From Citrobacter telavivensis (GTDB taxonomy: Bacteria > Pseudomonadota > Gammaproteobacteria > Enterobacterales > Enterobacteriaceae): 64,000 nt of DNA. Of the stretch, positions 44,337 through 52,059 are shown piece after piece. A model generated the notes under the pieces. The model was not told where the DNA came from, searched no databases, and worked only from the letters and a program-made list of their open reading frames with translations. Each line of letters opens with the position of its first letter. Within the stretch, counting starts at the first letter, position 1. The translations under genes and the position numbers were made by a program. The stretch lies in NCBI GenBank assembly GCA_009363175.1, contig CP045205.1, positions 5,084,001 to 5,148,000 of the forward strand, read 5' to 3'.

Positions 44337-44918
44337 ATGAGCAACGTCCTGATTATCAATGGCGCAAAAAAATTCGCGCACTCCAACGGTCAACTGAATG
44401 ACACGTTGACGGAAGTCGCTGACGGCACCCTGCGTGACCTCGGGCATAGCGTCAAAATCGTCCGTGCTGACAGCGATTACGACGTGAAAGAAGAAGTGCA
44501 GAACTTCGTCTGGGCTGACGTGGTTATCTGGCAGATGCCGGGTTGGTGGATGGGTGCGCCGTGGACTGTGAAAAAATACATTGATGACGTGTTCACCGAA
44601 GGTCACGGCACGCTGTATGCCAGCGATGGTCGTACTCGCTCAGATGACTCGAAAAAATACGGTTCCGGCGGTCTGATTCAGGGGAAAAAATACATGCTCT
44701 CCCTGACCTGGAACGCGCCGATGGAAGCCTTCACCGATAAAGATCAGTTCTTCCACGGCGTGGGCGTCGATGGCGTTTATCTGCCATTCCATAAGGCGAA
44801 TCAATTCCTTGGAATGGAAGCGCTGCCGACCTTTATTACCAATGACGTCATTAAAATGCCGGATGTACCACGTTATGTTGCAGAATATCGCGAGCATCTG
44901 CAGGCGATTTTTGGTTAA
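44337..44918 (+). CDS. mdaB: NADPH:quinone oxidoreductase MdaB
   Basis: 193 residues, the E. coli length. Flavodoxin-like FAD protein with LIINGAKKFAHSNGQLN and WQMPGWWMGAPWTVKKYIDDV. It performs two-electron quinone reduction, protecting against redox cycling. It is 30 bp upstream of ygiN, which acts on the same quinols. Confidence 0.97.
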   Translation: MSNVLIINGAKKFAHSNGQLNDTLTEVADGTLRDLGHSVKIVRADSDYDVKEEVQNFVWADVVIWQMPGWWMGAPWTVKKYIDDVFTEGHGTLYASDGRTRSDDSKKYGSGGLIQGKKYMLSLTWNAPMEAFTDKDQFFHGVGVDGVYLPFHKANQFLGMEALPTFITNDVIKMPDVPRYVAEYREHLQAIFG

Positions 44919-44948
44919 CTAGTAACCTGGAATTAGAAGGAGTTAACC

Positions 44949-45263
44949 ATGCTTACAGTTATTGCTGAAATCCGTACCCGTCCGGGACAACATCACCGTC
45001 AGGCCGTTCTGGATCAGTTTGCGAAAATCGTTCCTGTCGTACTGAAGGAAGAGGGCTGCCACGGCTACGCGCCGATGGTTGATCATGCGGCAAACGTGAG
45101 TTTCCAGACCACGGCGCCTGACTCAATCATCATGATTGAGCAGTGGGAAAGCATCGCGCATCTTGAAGCGCACCTGCAAACCCCGCACATGAAAGCCTAC
45201 AGCGAAGCCGTTAAGGGCGACGTGCTGGATATGAATATTCGTATTCTGGAATCCGGTATTTAA
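44949..45263 (+). CDS. ygiN: Quinol monooxygenase YgiN (ABM domain)
   Basis: 104 residues, the E. coli length. Antibiotic-biosynthesis-monooxygenase fold: MLTVIAEIRTRPGQHHRQAVL and EQWESIAHLEAHLQTPHM. It oxidises quinols such as menadiol without a metal or cofactor, making a quinone cycle with MdaB. AGAAGGAG precedes the ATG. In E. coli parE comes next; here a 6.8-kb block intervenes. Confidence 0.96.
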   Translation: MLTVIAEIRTRPGQHHRQAVLDQFAKIVPVVLKEEGCHGYAPMVDHAANVSFQTTAPDSIIMIEQWESIAHLEAHLQTPHMKAYSEAVKGDVLDMNIRILESGI

Positions 45264-45276
45264 ACATACCGCGTTG

Positions 45277-45308
45277 TGCCGGGTCCGCCATCAATGTCAG
45301 ACCCGGCA
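45277..45308. terminator. Hairpin between ygiN and the aminotransferase gene
   Basis: TGCCGGGTC (45277-45285) pairs with GACCCGGCA (45300-45308). There is no strong T run on either side. It separates two convergent genes. Confidence 0.55.
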
Positions 45309-45317
45309 AAAGCGGCC

Positions 45318-46502
45318 TCAGGGCAGCGCTTTTTTCAGTCTCCGCACCGCTTCTTCCAGTTCATCCGCCGTTGGCGTAGCAAAAGACATACGTAGCGTAC
45401 GTTTATCCGGATTATTGCAGAAGAAAAACTCTCCCGGCACGAACACCACTTTTTCCTGCAAAGTACGGGAAAGCCACGCCGTGGTATCGAAATCGTAACG
45501 GAACGTCCCCCACAGGAACATCCCCCCCTGCGGCATATGGAATGAGATATGCTCACCCAGTTCGCTGCGAATCGCATCCGCCAGCACATTGCACTTCTCA
45601 CGATACGCCTGACGAATGATCTGGATTTGATCTTCCAGACGGCCTAACGTCAAATAGCTGGCCGCCATCGCCTGCGAATGCGCACTGGTATGCAGATCGG
45701 TTGCCTGTTTAACAATGGTCGCTTTTTGTCTGATCCATTCCGGCAGCACCACCCAACCCACGCGCAGGCCAGGGGCCAGAATCTTGGAAAAGGTCGAGGT
45801 ATAAATCACCTGCTCAGAGCACCCGCTCTCCTGGGCATGCTGGAACAACGTTTTATAGGTCTCATTGGTGAAATTGATTTCGCCGTAGGGATCGTCCTCG
45901 ATGATGGCAAAGTCATGCTGTTTCGCCAGTTGAACCAACTTCTGACGACGGGAATCACTCAGAACCACGCCGCCGGGGTTACCGAACGTCGGCACGATAT
46001 ACACGAACTTGATCGTGTTGCTCTGTAACAACACTTCCAGCTCGTCCACGATCATGCCGTCTTTATCGGTGCCAACAGACAGCATATCCGCCTGTGACAG
46101 TTGCAGAACCTGCAATGCGGCAAGATACGTCGGGCGTTCGAGCACCACTTTATCGCCCGGATTGATCAGCGTTCTCGCCAGAATATCCAGCGACTGCTGT
46201 GAACCATTGGTCACCAGAATCGCTTCAGATGTAGCCTGAATGCCGCGTTTCTGGCACAACTGAGCGATCGCTTCCCGCAGCGGCGGATAACCTTCGCTCA
46301 GGCCGTACTGGAACGCATTCAGAAACTGGCTTTCCATCATGTTGCGTGTGGCCATTTCCAGCCCTGTTTTATCAAACAGTTCCGGGCTGGGAATGCCGCC
46401 GCCTAGCGAGATCAGGCCTGGCATTTTGCTATGTTTGAGTAATTCCCTGATAGCGGAGGGTTTAAGGGCGTCGACGCTCTTAGACAGATGTGTGTTGTTC
46501 AT
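45318..46502 (-). CDS. PLP-dependent class I/II aminotransferase
   Basis: 394 residues of the LysN/MocR-like aminotransferase branch: MPGLISLGGGIPSPELF, VTNGSQQSLD, IVPTFGNPGG, EDDPYGEI and the PLP lysine in STFSKILAPGLRVGW. Close relatives act on 2-aminoadipate, aromatic or branched amino acids; the substrate cannot be decided here. It has no GntR domain. It has its own promoter region and is separated from the GH88 gene by a terminator, so it is not part of the sugar unit. It belongs to the block absent from E. coli at this site. Confidence 0.85.
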   Translation of the reverse strand: MNNTHLSKSVDALKPSAIRELLKHSKMPGLISLGGGIPSPELFDKTGLEMATRNMMESQFLNAFQYGLSEGYPPLREAIAQLCQKRGIQATSEAILVTNGSQQSLDILARTLINPGDKVVLERPTYLAALQVLQLSQADMLSVGTDKDGMIVDELEVLLQSNTIKFVYIVPTFGNPGGVVLSDSRRQKLVQLAKQHDFAIIEDDPYGEINFTNETYKTLFQHAQESGCSEQVIYTSTFSKILAPGLRVGWVVLPEWIRQKATIVKQATDLHTSAHSQAMAASYLTLGRLEDQIQIIRQAYREKCNVLADAIRSELGEHISFHMPQGGMFLWGTFRYDFDTTAWLSRTLQEKVVFVPGEFFFCNNPDKRTLRMSFATPTADELEEAVRRLKKALP

Positions 46503-46626
46503 CCTGTTTCCTTATTATGTATTTTTGGCGTCCATCCCCGGTTGTTGCCTTATCCTAAATCCGCGTTCTCGCCTCGGTTGAGCCTAATAGACCTCTCTGG
46601 CAAGATCAATCAGATATCATAATGGC

Positions 46627-46657
46627 AAAAGGGTAAGCTCCCGTGGCTTACCCTTTT
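46627..46657 (-). terminator. Terminator of the GH88 operon
   Basis: AAAAGGGTAAGC (46627-46638) pairs perfectly with GCTTACCCTTTT (46646-46657), 12 bp around a 7-nt loop. On the minus strand it ends in TTTT. It lies 21 bp after the GH88 stop. Confidence 0.85.
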
Positions 46658-46678
46658 GATCGACAGTGAAATTCACGC

Positions 46679-47869
46679 TTACCAGTACAGCTTCCAGCAC
46701 TGGGTAAATCGCACCAGCGCCTCCACGTAGAAGTAATCTCCCCAACTGGCACACTCATCCACCCCTTTATTGCTTGAGAGGTGATACACCGAGTGTTTCA
46801 GCAAACCGTTACCCTTTTCCTCTTTCGCCATCAAATAGTGTTTCGTCAGCGACGACATGATCGCCATCGCCCACTGCTGGTAACGTTCGCGATCCGGGTC
46901 GGTAACGGGTAGATGTTTAATCAATTCCAGCAGGCCGCAGACCGCAATGGCCGCCGAGGAGGAATCACGCAGCGCATCGGTTCCGACCAGCGCCAGATCC
47001 CAATGGCAGACGGCGTCTTCCGGCAGGCGATTGAGGAAGTAGTTGGCCAGTTTTTTCGACAGCGCCACCTTCTGCGGGTCGCCGGTGTAGATATAGCTCA
47101 ACAGGAAACCATAAATACCCCACGCCTGACCGCGCGACCAGCACGAGTCATCGGCATAGCCTTGTTGTGTGTTTCCGTAGCGCGGCGCACCGCTGTGCAC
47201 ATCCATGTAGTAGGTATGGAAGGTGGACGCGTCTTCACGAATTAAATACGTCTGCGCCTGGGAGACGTGCGCCTTCGCCGCGTCCGCAAACCGCGGATCG
47301 CCAGTCTGCTCGCTCGCCCAGTACAACAGGGGCAAATTCATGTTGCAGTCAATGATCATTCGCCCGGCCTGTTCCGGGTCGCTCAGATCGCCCCACGCCT
47401 GAATGATCTGCGCTTTCTCGTGAAAACGTTCCAGCAGCGCTTCTGCTGCCAGCAGCGAAAACCCGCGCGCATCGCGATTTCCCGTCAGGCGCCAGGCCGC
47501 CACGCAGGAAAGGGTGTACAGGAAGCCCAGGTCGTGGGTGTTGGTGTCGTGACGTCCTGCAATTCGCAGACCAAAAGAGCGGACGTGCTTTTCCGCCATG
47601 TCCCGGAACACCGCTTCACCGCTCATCTCCCAGGCCAGCCATAGCTGCCCGGTCCAGAAACTGGTCGTCCACTCGACATTATCCGTTAATGGGTAATATC
47701 CCTTCACACAGGTTTCGGCAGGAAAGTGGTCACCGAATTCCGTTAAATGACGACGAATCAGTTCGAGGACATGTTCACGCGCGCTGCGCATTTCATCCTG
47801 AAATGCCCCGGCATCGATCGGCCAACCAGGAAAAGCGCGCAGGCGTTCCTCAACGATATGATTTAACAT
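46679..47869 (-). CDS. Glycoside hydrolase family 88 unsaturated glucuronyl hydrolase
   Basis: 396 residues with the (alpha/alpha)6-barrel motifs of GH88: TSFWTGQLWLAWEMSG, the acidic RHDTNTHDLGF, the catalytic-type Asp in IIDCNMNLPLLYWA, and YADDSCWSRGQAWGIYGF near the C-terminal half. Such enzymes remove the 4,5-unsaturated uronic acid left by polysaccharide lyases on glycosaminoglycan or related fragments. No signal peptide, so it acts in the cytoplasm after import. It is the last gene of a unit with a sugar symporter and a DUF2264 protein. Confidence 0.88.
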   Translation of the reverse strand: MLNHIVEERLRAFPGWPIDAGAFQDEMRSAREHVLELIRRHLTEFGDHFPAETCVKGYYPLTDNVEWTTSFWTGQLWLAWEMSGEAVFRDMAEKHVRSFGLRIAGRHDTNTHDLGFLYTLSCVAAWRLTGNRDARGFSLLAAEALLERFHEKAQIIQAWGDLSDPEQAGRMIIDCNMNLPLLYWASEQTGDPRFADAAKAHVSQAQTYLIREDASTFHTYYMDVHSGAPRYGNTQQGYADDSCWSRGQAWGIYGFLLSYIYTGDPQKVALSKKLANYFLNRLPEDAVCHWDLALVGTDALRDSSSAAIAVCGLLELIKHLPVTDPDRERYQQWAMAIMSSLTKHYLMAKEEKGNGLLKHSVYHLSSNKGVDECASWGDYFYVEALVRFTQCWKLYW

Positions 47870-47892
47870 ATTTCGGTTCCTTATGACGTAAA

Positions 47893-49161
47893 TTATCTTG
47901 TCGCGTTATTTTCAGCGATATCAAGGGCAGTATTATTTTTTCGTTTACTCTGGCATGCCGATAAGGTAAATGCCGAAATAAGCGTAAAGACCAGGGCGAT
48001 AATCCCCATGATGATGTAGGTTTTCTCAAAACCAATACGGTCATACATTAATCCGGCAGGTGAAGAGACCACCACATTGCCGACATACAGCATCGCCTGA
48101 TATCCCAGTAAATACATGGTTGCATTGACCCGTTTATCAAAATGCTCTGCGATATATTTAAAGACCGAGACCAGTAATAAACAGATCTCCAGACCATATA
48201 ACGGTTTAAGCACAGAAATTAACAGGTGAGAATCGCAGAGACCGGAAATCACCAGTCGCGCGCCTACCAGTGCGCCGACAATCAGCAGTCCGCGTTTGGC
48301 ACCGATAGCATTAACAAATAAAGGGATCACCATGTACATGACGAATTCCATACCCGACTGCACGGTGCCCAGATAGCCAAAGACCGCATTGCCTTCGTGG
48401 ATGTCAGAGAAGAAAGTCACAAAGTAGCGGGAGAACTGCTGCTCGGCGATAAACATCATCCACGCGACGCCCGCCACATACAGGCAGAATGCCCAGAACT
48501 TACGGTTTCGCAACAGAGCGTAGACATCTGCCGGGACGATTTTCTCTTTGGTCAGCACATCAGCGGCATTGGCGGCATTGACGTTCACCTTCAGACTCAG
48601 CAGAACCATCAGCATCACCACCGACGTCACGCTGCCCATAATGAAGTTATAAGCCGGAGAAAGGTTAAACAGCAGTCCCGAGAACGATGATGCCACCGCC
48701 CAACCGAGTGAACCCCACATCCGAATCTGCCCAAATTCCATACCGTTAAGGCGGCTGTAGCGATCGGAATACGATTCACAGGCCGCCACGCCGGCATACC
48801 AGGCAAAACTCAGGTAAATCGCGCCAACAATAATCCCCAACAAAGTTTGAGAAAGTAATAATGGCTGGTAAACATAAATAAAGAAGGGTGCCATTAATGC
48901 CGACATGCCCACGACAAAATAGAGCAGATATTTACTCATCCCAATTTTATCGAGAATATAGCCGTAAATAGGTTTCAGGATAACCGAGAAAATACCATTC
49001 ACGGCAAAGACAGTGCCTATTACCGTACCGCTAAGCTGTGCTTTCTGCCCCAGCCAAATCGCTAACAAACCGATGCTTGCCGACCAGGTAAAGAAATAGA
49101 GAAAGATAAAACTGCTGATTTTATAGTATTCCGTTCTGTAACCCGGTGAACGTATATTCAT
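47893..49161 (-). CDS. Oligosaccharide:H+ symporter (MFS, LacY-like)
   Basis: 422 residues, 12 membrane helices, of the oligosaccharide:H+ symporter family. It resembles LacY/RafB in KPIYGYILDKIGMSKYLL and EFGQIRMWGSLGWAVASSF. The central charged loop around 195-225 matches the family. It lies 10 bp downstream of the DUF2264 gene and 23 bp upstream of GH88, so it probably imports the oligosaccharide GH88 cleaves. The exact sugar is unknown. Confidence 0.85.
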   Translation of the reverse strand: MNIRSPGYRTEYYKISSFIFLYFFTWSASIGLLAIWLGQKAQLSGTVIGTVFAVNGIFSVILKPIYGYILDKIGMSKYLLYFVVGMSALMAPFFIYVYQPLLLSQTLLGIIVGAIYLSFAWYAGVAACESYSDRYSRLNGMEFGQIRMWGSLGWAVASSFSGLLFNLSPAYNFIMGSVTSVVMLMVLLSLKVNVNAANAADVLTKEKIVPADVYALLRNRKFWAFCLYVAGVAWMMFIAEQQFSRYFVTFFSDIHEGNAVFGYLGTVQSGMEFVMYMVIPLFVNAIGAKRGLLIVGALVGARLVISGLCDSHLLISVLKPLYGLEICLLLVSVFKYIAEHFDKRVNATMYLLGYQAMLYVGNVVVSSPAGLMYDRIGFEKTYIIMGIIALVFTLISAFTLSACQSKRKNNTALDIAENNATR

Positions 49162-49171
49162 ACCACCCTCG

Positions 49172-50992
49172 CTATAAAGAGAACGACAACTGGCGTGCAG
49201 ATTCAGGTTCGCGAATCACGACCCGGTGAGTATTAATGTGCAATTGCGGAATGGCGGCGTATTCTTTGTGTTGCCCGGATGCACTGACCGCACAGCAGAG
49301 CCAGCTTTCTCCGGGCGCAATCTCTGTTGAGAGCACCGGGATCGCGGCACATTCGGCAAACATAATGCTGCTGTTTGGCGGCGTGATGATGCTGCCCGGA
49401 CTGCGCGACATCACCGGCGACAGATCCACAATCGTGCTGCTGCCGTTGCTGGCGGCAATCACACATCCACGCCCGTTCAACTGGTGCTCCGCTTTCATCA
49501 CCGCAAAGCCCCCTTCCACCGTTTGCAGTACCCGCGCGCTGTTGATGCGGTGCAAACGGATGTGCCATTCACCGAACGGCACCAGCCAGGTCTCTATCGT
49601 CACGTCATGCCAGGGCGACCAGCGCGAGAAAATGAAGCGCTCATCGACGCGGACTTCGTCGCAGTCGCGGCGACCCCGGAAGTAGTTATCGCCGTCGGCC
49701 AACAGCAGCATGGAATCGCACGCCGCATGCTTGATACCAAAACGCCCGCGCTCAATGGTGAAACCAAAACGGCTGGAATAGGCAAACTTCGTGTATTTCG
49801 CCTCGGTATTAACGTAGTTATTCAGCTCCAGCTGGCCGGATGTCAGCATTGTGACAAGCCCGGAATGCTCACTGTGCTGAAGAATTTGTCCAGCGTGCGG
49901 GATCGCGCGCGTTTGCGCCAGTGGTGGCAGGGGTTGCTCCTCTGCCAGCCAGAACGGGTGATTTTCCGGCAGCGCGAGGATCAGAAAGACCTTCAGCGCC
50001 CAGTAAGGAGAGCCGGGCGAATTGTAGTCCTCGCACATCGCCAGATTCGGGTAAGCGAAGCCTAACGTCAGGATCCCGTCACGATCAAAAATAGGCCGTT
50101 GCTGCCACCAGCGTAAATGTCGCAGGATCACCCCTTTAATGACGCCCGGCGTGAGTACATCCAGCTCAGCAAACGCCACCGCACTCCAGAACGCGACCAT
50201 CGCAAATCGATAGGTCAGGCTGCGGCCGAACGGCACCGAAGCCCCGTCGGCCGCCGACATATAGATAAAGTCTTCGGCAAACCGCCGGGCACGTTCGCGC
50301 AACGTGGCGGCGCGAGCGGTATCTTCCGGATTCAGCGTGGCATACAGCAAGCCATAAAAATGGAAGGCCATCGAGATGTAGTAATCCTGGGGTCGTCCGG
50401 GACCATCGGAATACCAGCCGTCACCCAGATAGTAGGCCTCCATCAGCGCAAAGCGACGATCGATAGCCGTCTGATCGAACGGCAGTCCGGCACGTTTAAA
50501 ACCGAGCTGAACGATGATGGCAAAGTAGTTCCAGTTGCTGTCCGGCATCTGCGCATCGGTTATCTGATTCAGCCAGCGATACAGGTTTTCTTGTTCCGAC
50601 GGGCTGAACGCCGCCGTTAACCGGGTCTGTAGTAGCGCCAGACCCAGCCCATACGCCGCCATCTCCACCAGACGCTGATCGTAAGGCCCGGTGTCGCCCC
50701 AGTAGTGTGGACTCTGCGGATCGGTACCCAGCCTGATCGCCTGAATGTACTTGTCGGCAAACGGGGCCTCAGCACCTCCTGCCATCAGCGGGAAGAGCCC
50801 CCACAGCGCTCTCGAAAGCCCTTCCATACAGGCAATATCCGCACTGTAATGCGCACAGGTATCGCCCAGTGAAAACTGGGCCTGCCCTGCGGGAAACTGC
50901 TTATCCAGCGCCCCCAAAATGAGGTTAACCGCACGCGTAACCTCTTCACGGGATGACAATGGATTTGATTTTTCTTCAGTTGCCGACCACAT
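49172..50992 (-). CDS. DUF2264-domain protein
   Basis: 606 residues, no signal peptide. The DUF2264 features are an alpha/alpha-barrel N-terminal part (CMEGLSRALWGLFPLMAGG, WYSDGPGRPQDYY, FGRSLTYRFAMVAFW) and a beta-sandwich C-terminal part (STEAKYTKFAYSSRFGF, RVDERFIFSRWSPWHDVTIETWLVP). The architecture resembles heparinase II/III-type lyases. Its role as a lyase or hydrolase on uronate-containing sugars is inferred from its partners. It is the first gene of the minus-strand unit. Confidence 0.85.
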   Translation of the reverse strand: MWSATEEKSNPLSSREEVTRAVNLILGALDKQFPAGQAQFSLGDTCAHYSADIACMEGLSRALWGLFPLMAGGAEAPFADKYIQAIRLGTDPQSPHYWGDTGPYDQRLVEMAAYGLGLALLQTRLTAAFSPSEQENLYRWLNQITDAQMPDSNWNYFAIIVQLGFKRAGLPFDQTAIDRRFALMEAYYLGDGWYSDGPGRPQDYYISMAFHFYGLLYATLNPEDTARAATLRERARRFAEDFIYMSAADGASVPFGRSLTYRFAMVAFWSAVAFAELDVLTPGVIKGVILRHLRWWQQRPIFDRDGILTLGFAYPNLAMCEDYNSPGSPYWALKVFLILALPENHPFWLAEEQPLPPLAQTRAIPHAGQILQHSEHSGLVTMLTSGQLELNNYVNTEAKYTKFAYSSRFGFTIERGRFGIKHAACDSMLLLADGDNYFRGRRDCDEVRVDERFIFSRWSPWHDVTIETWLVPFGEWHIRLHRINSARVLQTVEGGFAVMKAEHQLNGRGCVIAASNGSSTIVDLSPVMSRSPGSIITPPNSSIMFAECAAIPVLSTEIAPGESWLCCAVSASGQHKEYAAIPQLHINTHRVVIREPESARQLSFSL

Positions 50993-51046
50993 ACTCTGCC
51001 CCTCTGAATAAAGTGGCTAAAGCATAGTGAATCGCGCATTGGCAGA

Positions 51047-51066
51047 AATGTTACCTCAATCACACC
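51047..51066. promoter_or_regulatory. CRP-like site in the divergent region of the GH88 locus
   Basis: TGTTA-CCTCAA-TCACA matches TGTGA-N6-TCACA at nine of ten positions and has AAA upstream, as the extended CRP consensus prefers. It lies 56 bp upstream of the DUF2264 start. Catabolite control of the sugar unit is the natural reading. Confidence 0.6.
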
Positions 51067-51095
51067 CGACACATTCTTTTGAAACAGTGATTGAG
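51055..51095. promoter_or_regulatory. Spaced inverted repeat, candidate AraC operator
   Basis: CTCAATCAC (51055-51063) and GTGATTGAG (51087-51095) are perfect 9-bp inverted arms with a 23-bp spacer, between the divergent DUF2264 and AraC genes. The left arm overlaps the CRP-like site. Confidence 0.4.
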
Positions 51096-51157
51096 AAAAT
51101 TTAAAAATAGAGTTTATAAAGGTAATCAGCCTGGTAAAAATTTAATTCTGTTGCACT

Positions 51158-52012
51158 ATGAGCATGAACGCACCGCTGTATTCAGAACGTCTGGAGCTTA
51201 TCACCCTAAACGATGCTATCGCGTCGTTTAGTCGCCTGTTTGCCAACACGGTCCGCTACCACCACTGGCATCAATGTCTGGAAATGCTGTACGTAGAAGA
51301 AGGTTTCGGCGTGGTCACGGTCGATCATAAGCAGTACACCATGCGGCCAGGGCGGATGTTCTTTTTCCCACCGTTTACCCTGCACAAAATCATGGTTGAT
51401 GAGCAGGCGCAGAATAGCTACCGACGCACCATTATTCATCTCGACCCGCATGCGGTATTGAAGGTGCTGCGTGATTTCCCGCTCAATCAGCAACGCCTGC
51501 AAAACCTGACGATTCGCGGCGGTGAAGCCTGGGTGATCGACGCTAGTGAGATCCATGCACACATCGATTTCCTCTTTAGTCGTTACGAGAAAATAGCGGC
51601 GTTGAAGCCGCTCAACACCGAGCACGTTGCCTGCCTGTTATTAAGCTTATTCAGCCTGTTACCTGAAGATAAGTGCAGTATGCAGGAAATCGCCACCGGC
51701 ATCGCCAGCCAGGTGATGTTCTGGCTCGATGAAAATTACACGCACAAATTCAGCCTGAGCGTGCTGGCAGATGAACTGGGAAAATCGAAAAGCTACGTGT
51801 CGCGGCGCTTCCATGTTGAGACCGGGGAAAGCATTCTCGACTATCTCAATACATTACGTTTGAGAAAAGCCTGCGAAGCGCTACTTCACAGTGAAGCAAG
51901 CGTGCGGGAGATTGCGAAAAAGGTAGGATTTTCAGAGGTGACGTACTTTATCAGCGCGTTTGGCAAGGGAATCGGTGAAACGCCGTTGCAGTACCGTAAA
52001 CGGCATAAATGA
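51158..52012 (+). CDS. AraC-family regulator of the adjacent sugar unit
   Basis: 284 residues. The cupin N-domain (YHHWHQCLEMLYVEEGFGVVTVDH, RPGRMFFFPPFTLHKI) is followed by an AraC-type double HTH (LSVLADELGKSKSYVSRRFH and VREIAKKVGFSEVTYFISAF). It is divergent from the DUF2264-symporter-GH88 unit, so it probably activates that unit when it senses a sugar. The closest functional analogues are MelR/RhaR-type regulators. It is convergent with parE. Confidence 0.88.
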   Translation: MSMNAPLYSERLELITLNDAIASFSRLFANTVRYHHWHQCLEMLYVEEGFGVVTVDHKQYTMRPGRMFFFPPFTLHKIMVDEQAQNSYRRTIIHLDPHAVLKVLRDFPLNQQRLQNLTIRGGEAWVIDASEIHAHIDFLFSRYEKIAALKPLNTEHVACLLLSLFSLLPEDKCSMQEIATGIASQVMFWLDENYTHKFSLSVLADELGKSKSYVSRRFHVETGESILDYLNTLRLRKACEALLHSEASVREIAKKVGFSEVTYFISAFGKGIGETPLQYRKRHK

Positions 52013-52014
52013 CA

Positions 52015-52046
52015 GTGCCGGAGGGCGCGCGAATGACGCCACCCGG
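52015..52046. repeat. REP-like hairpin between the AraC gene and parE
   Basis: TGCCGGAGGGCGC and GACGCCACCCGGCA form an imperfect hairpin of REP type between two convergent genes. It may also stop transcription. Confidence 0.55.
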
Positions 52047-52059
52047 CACAACAACACCA

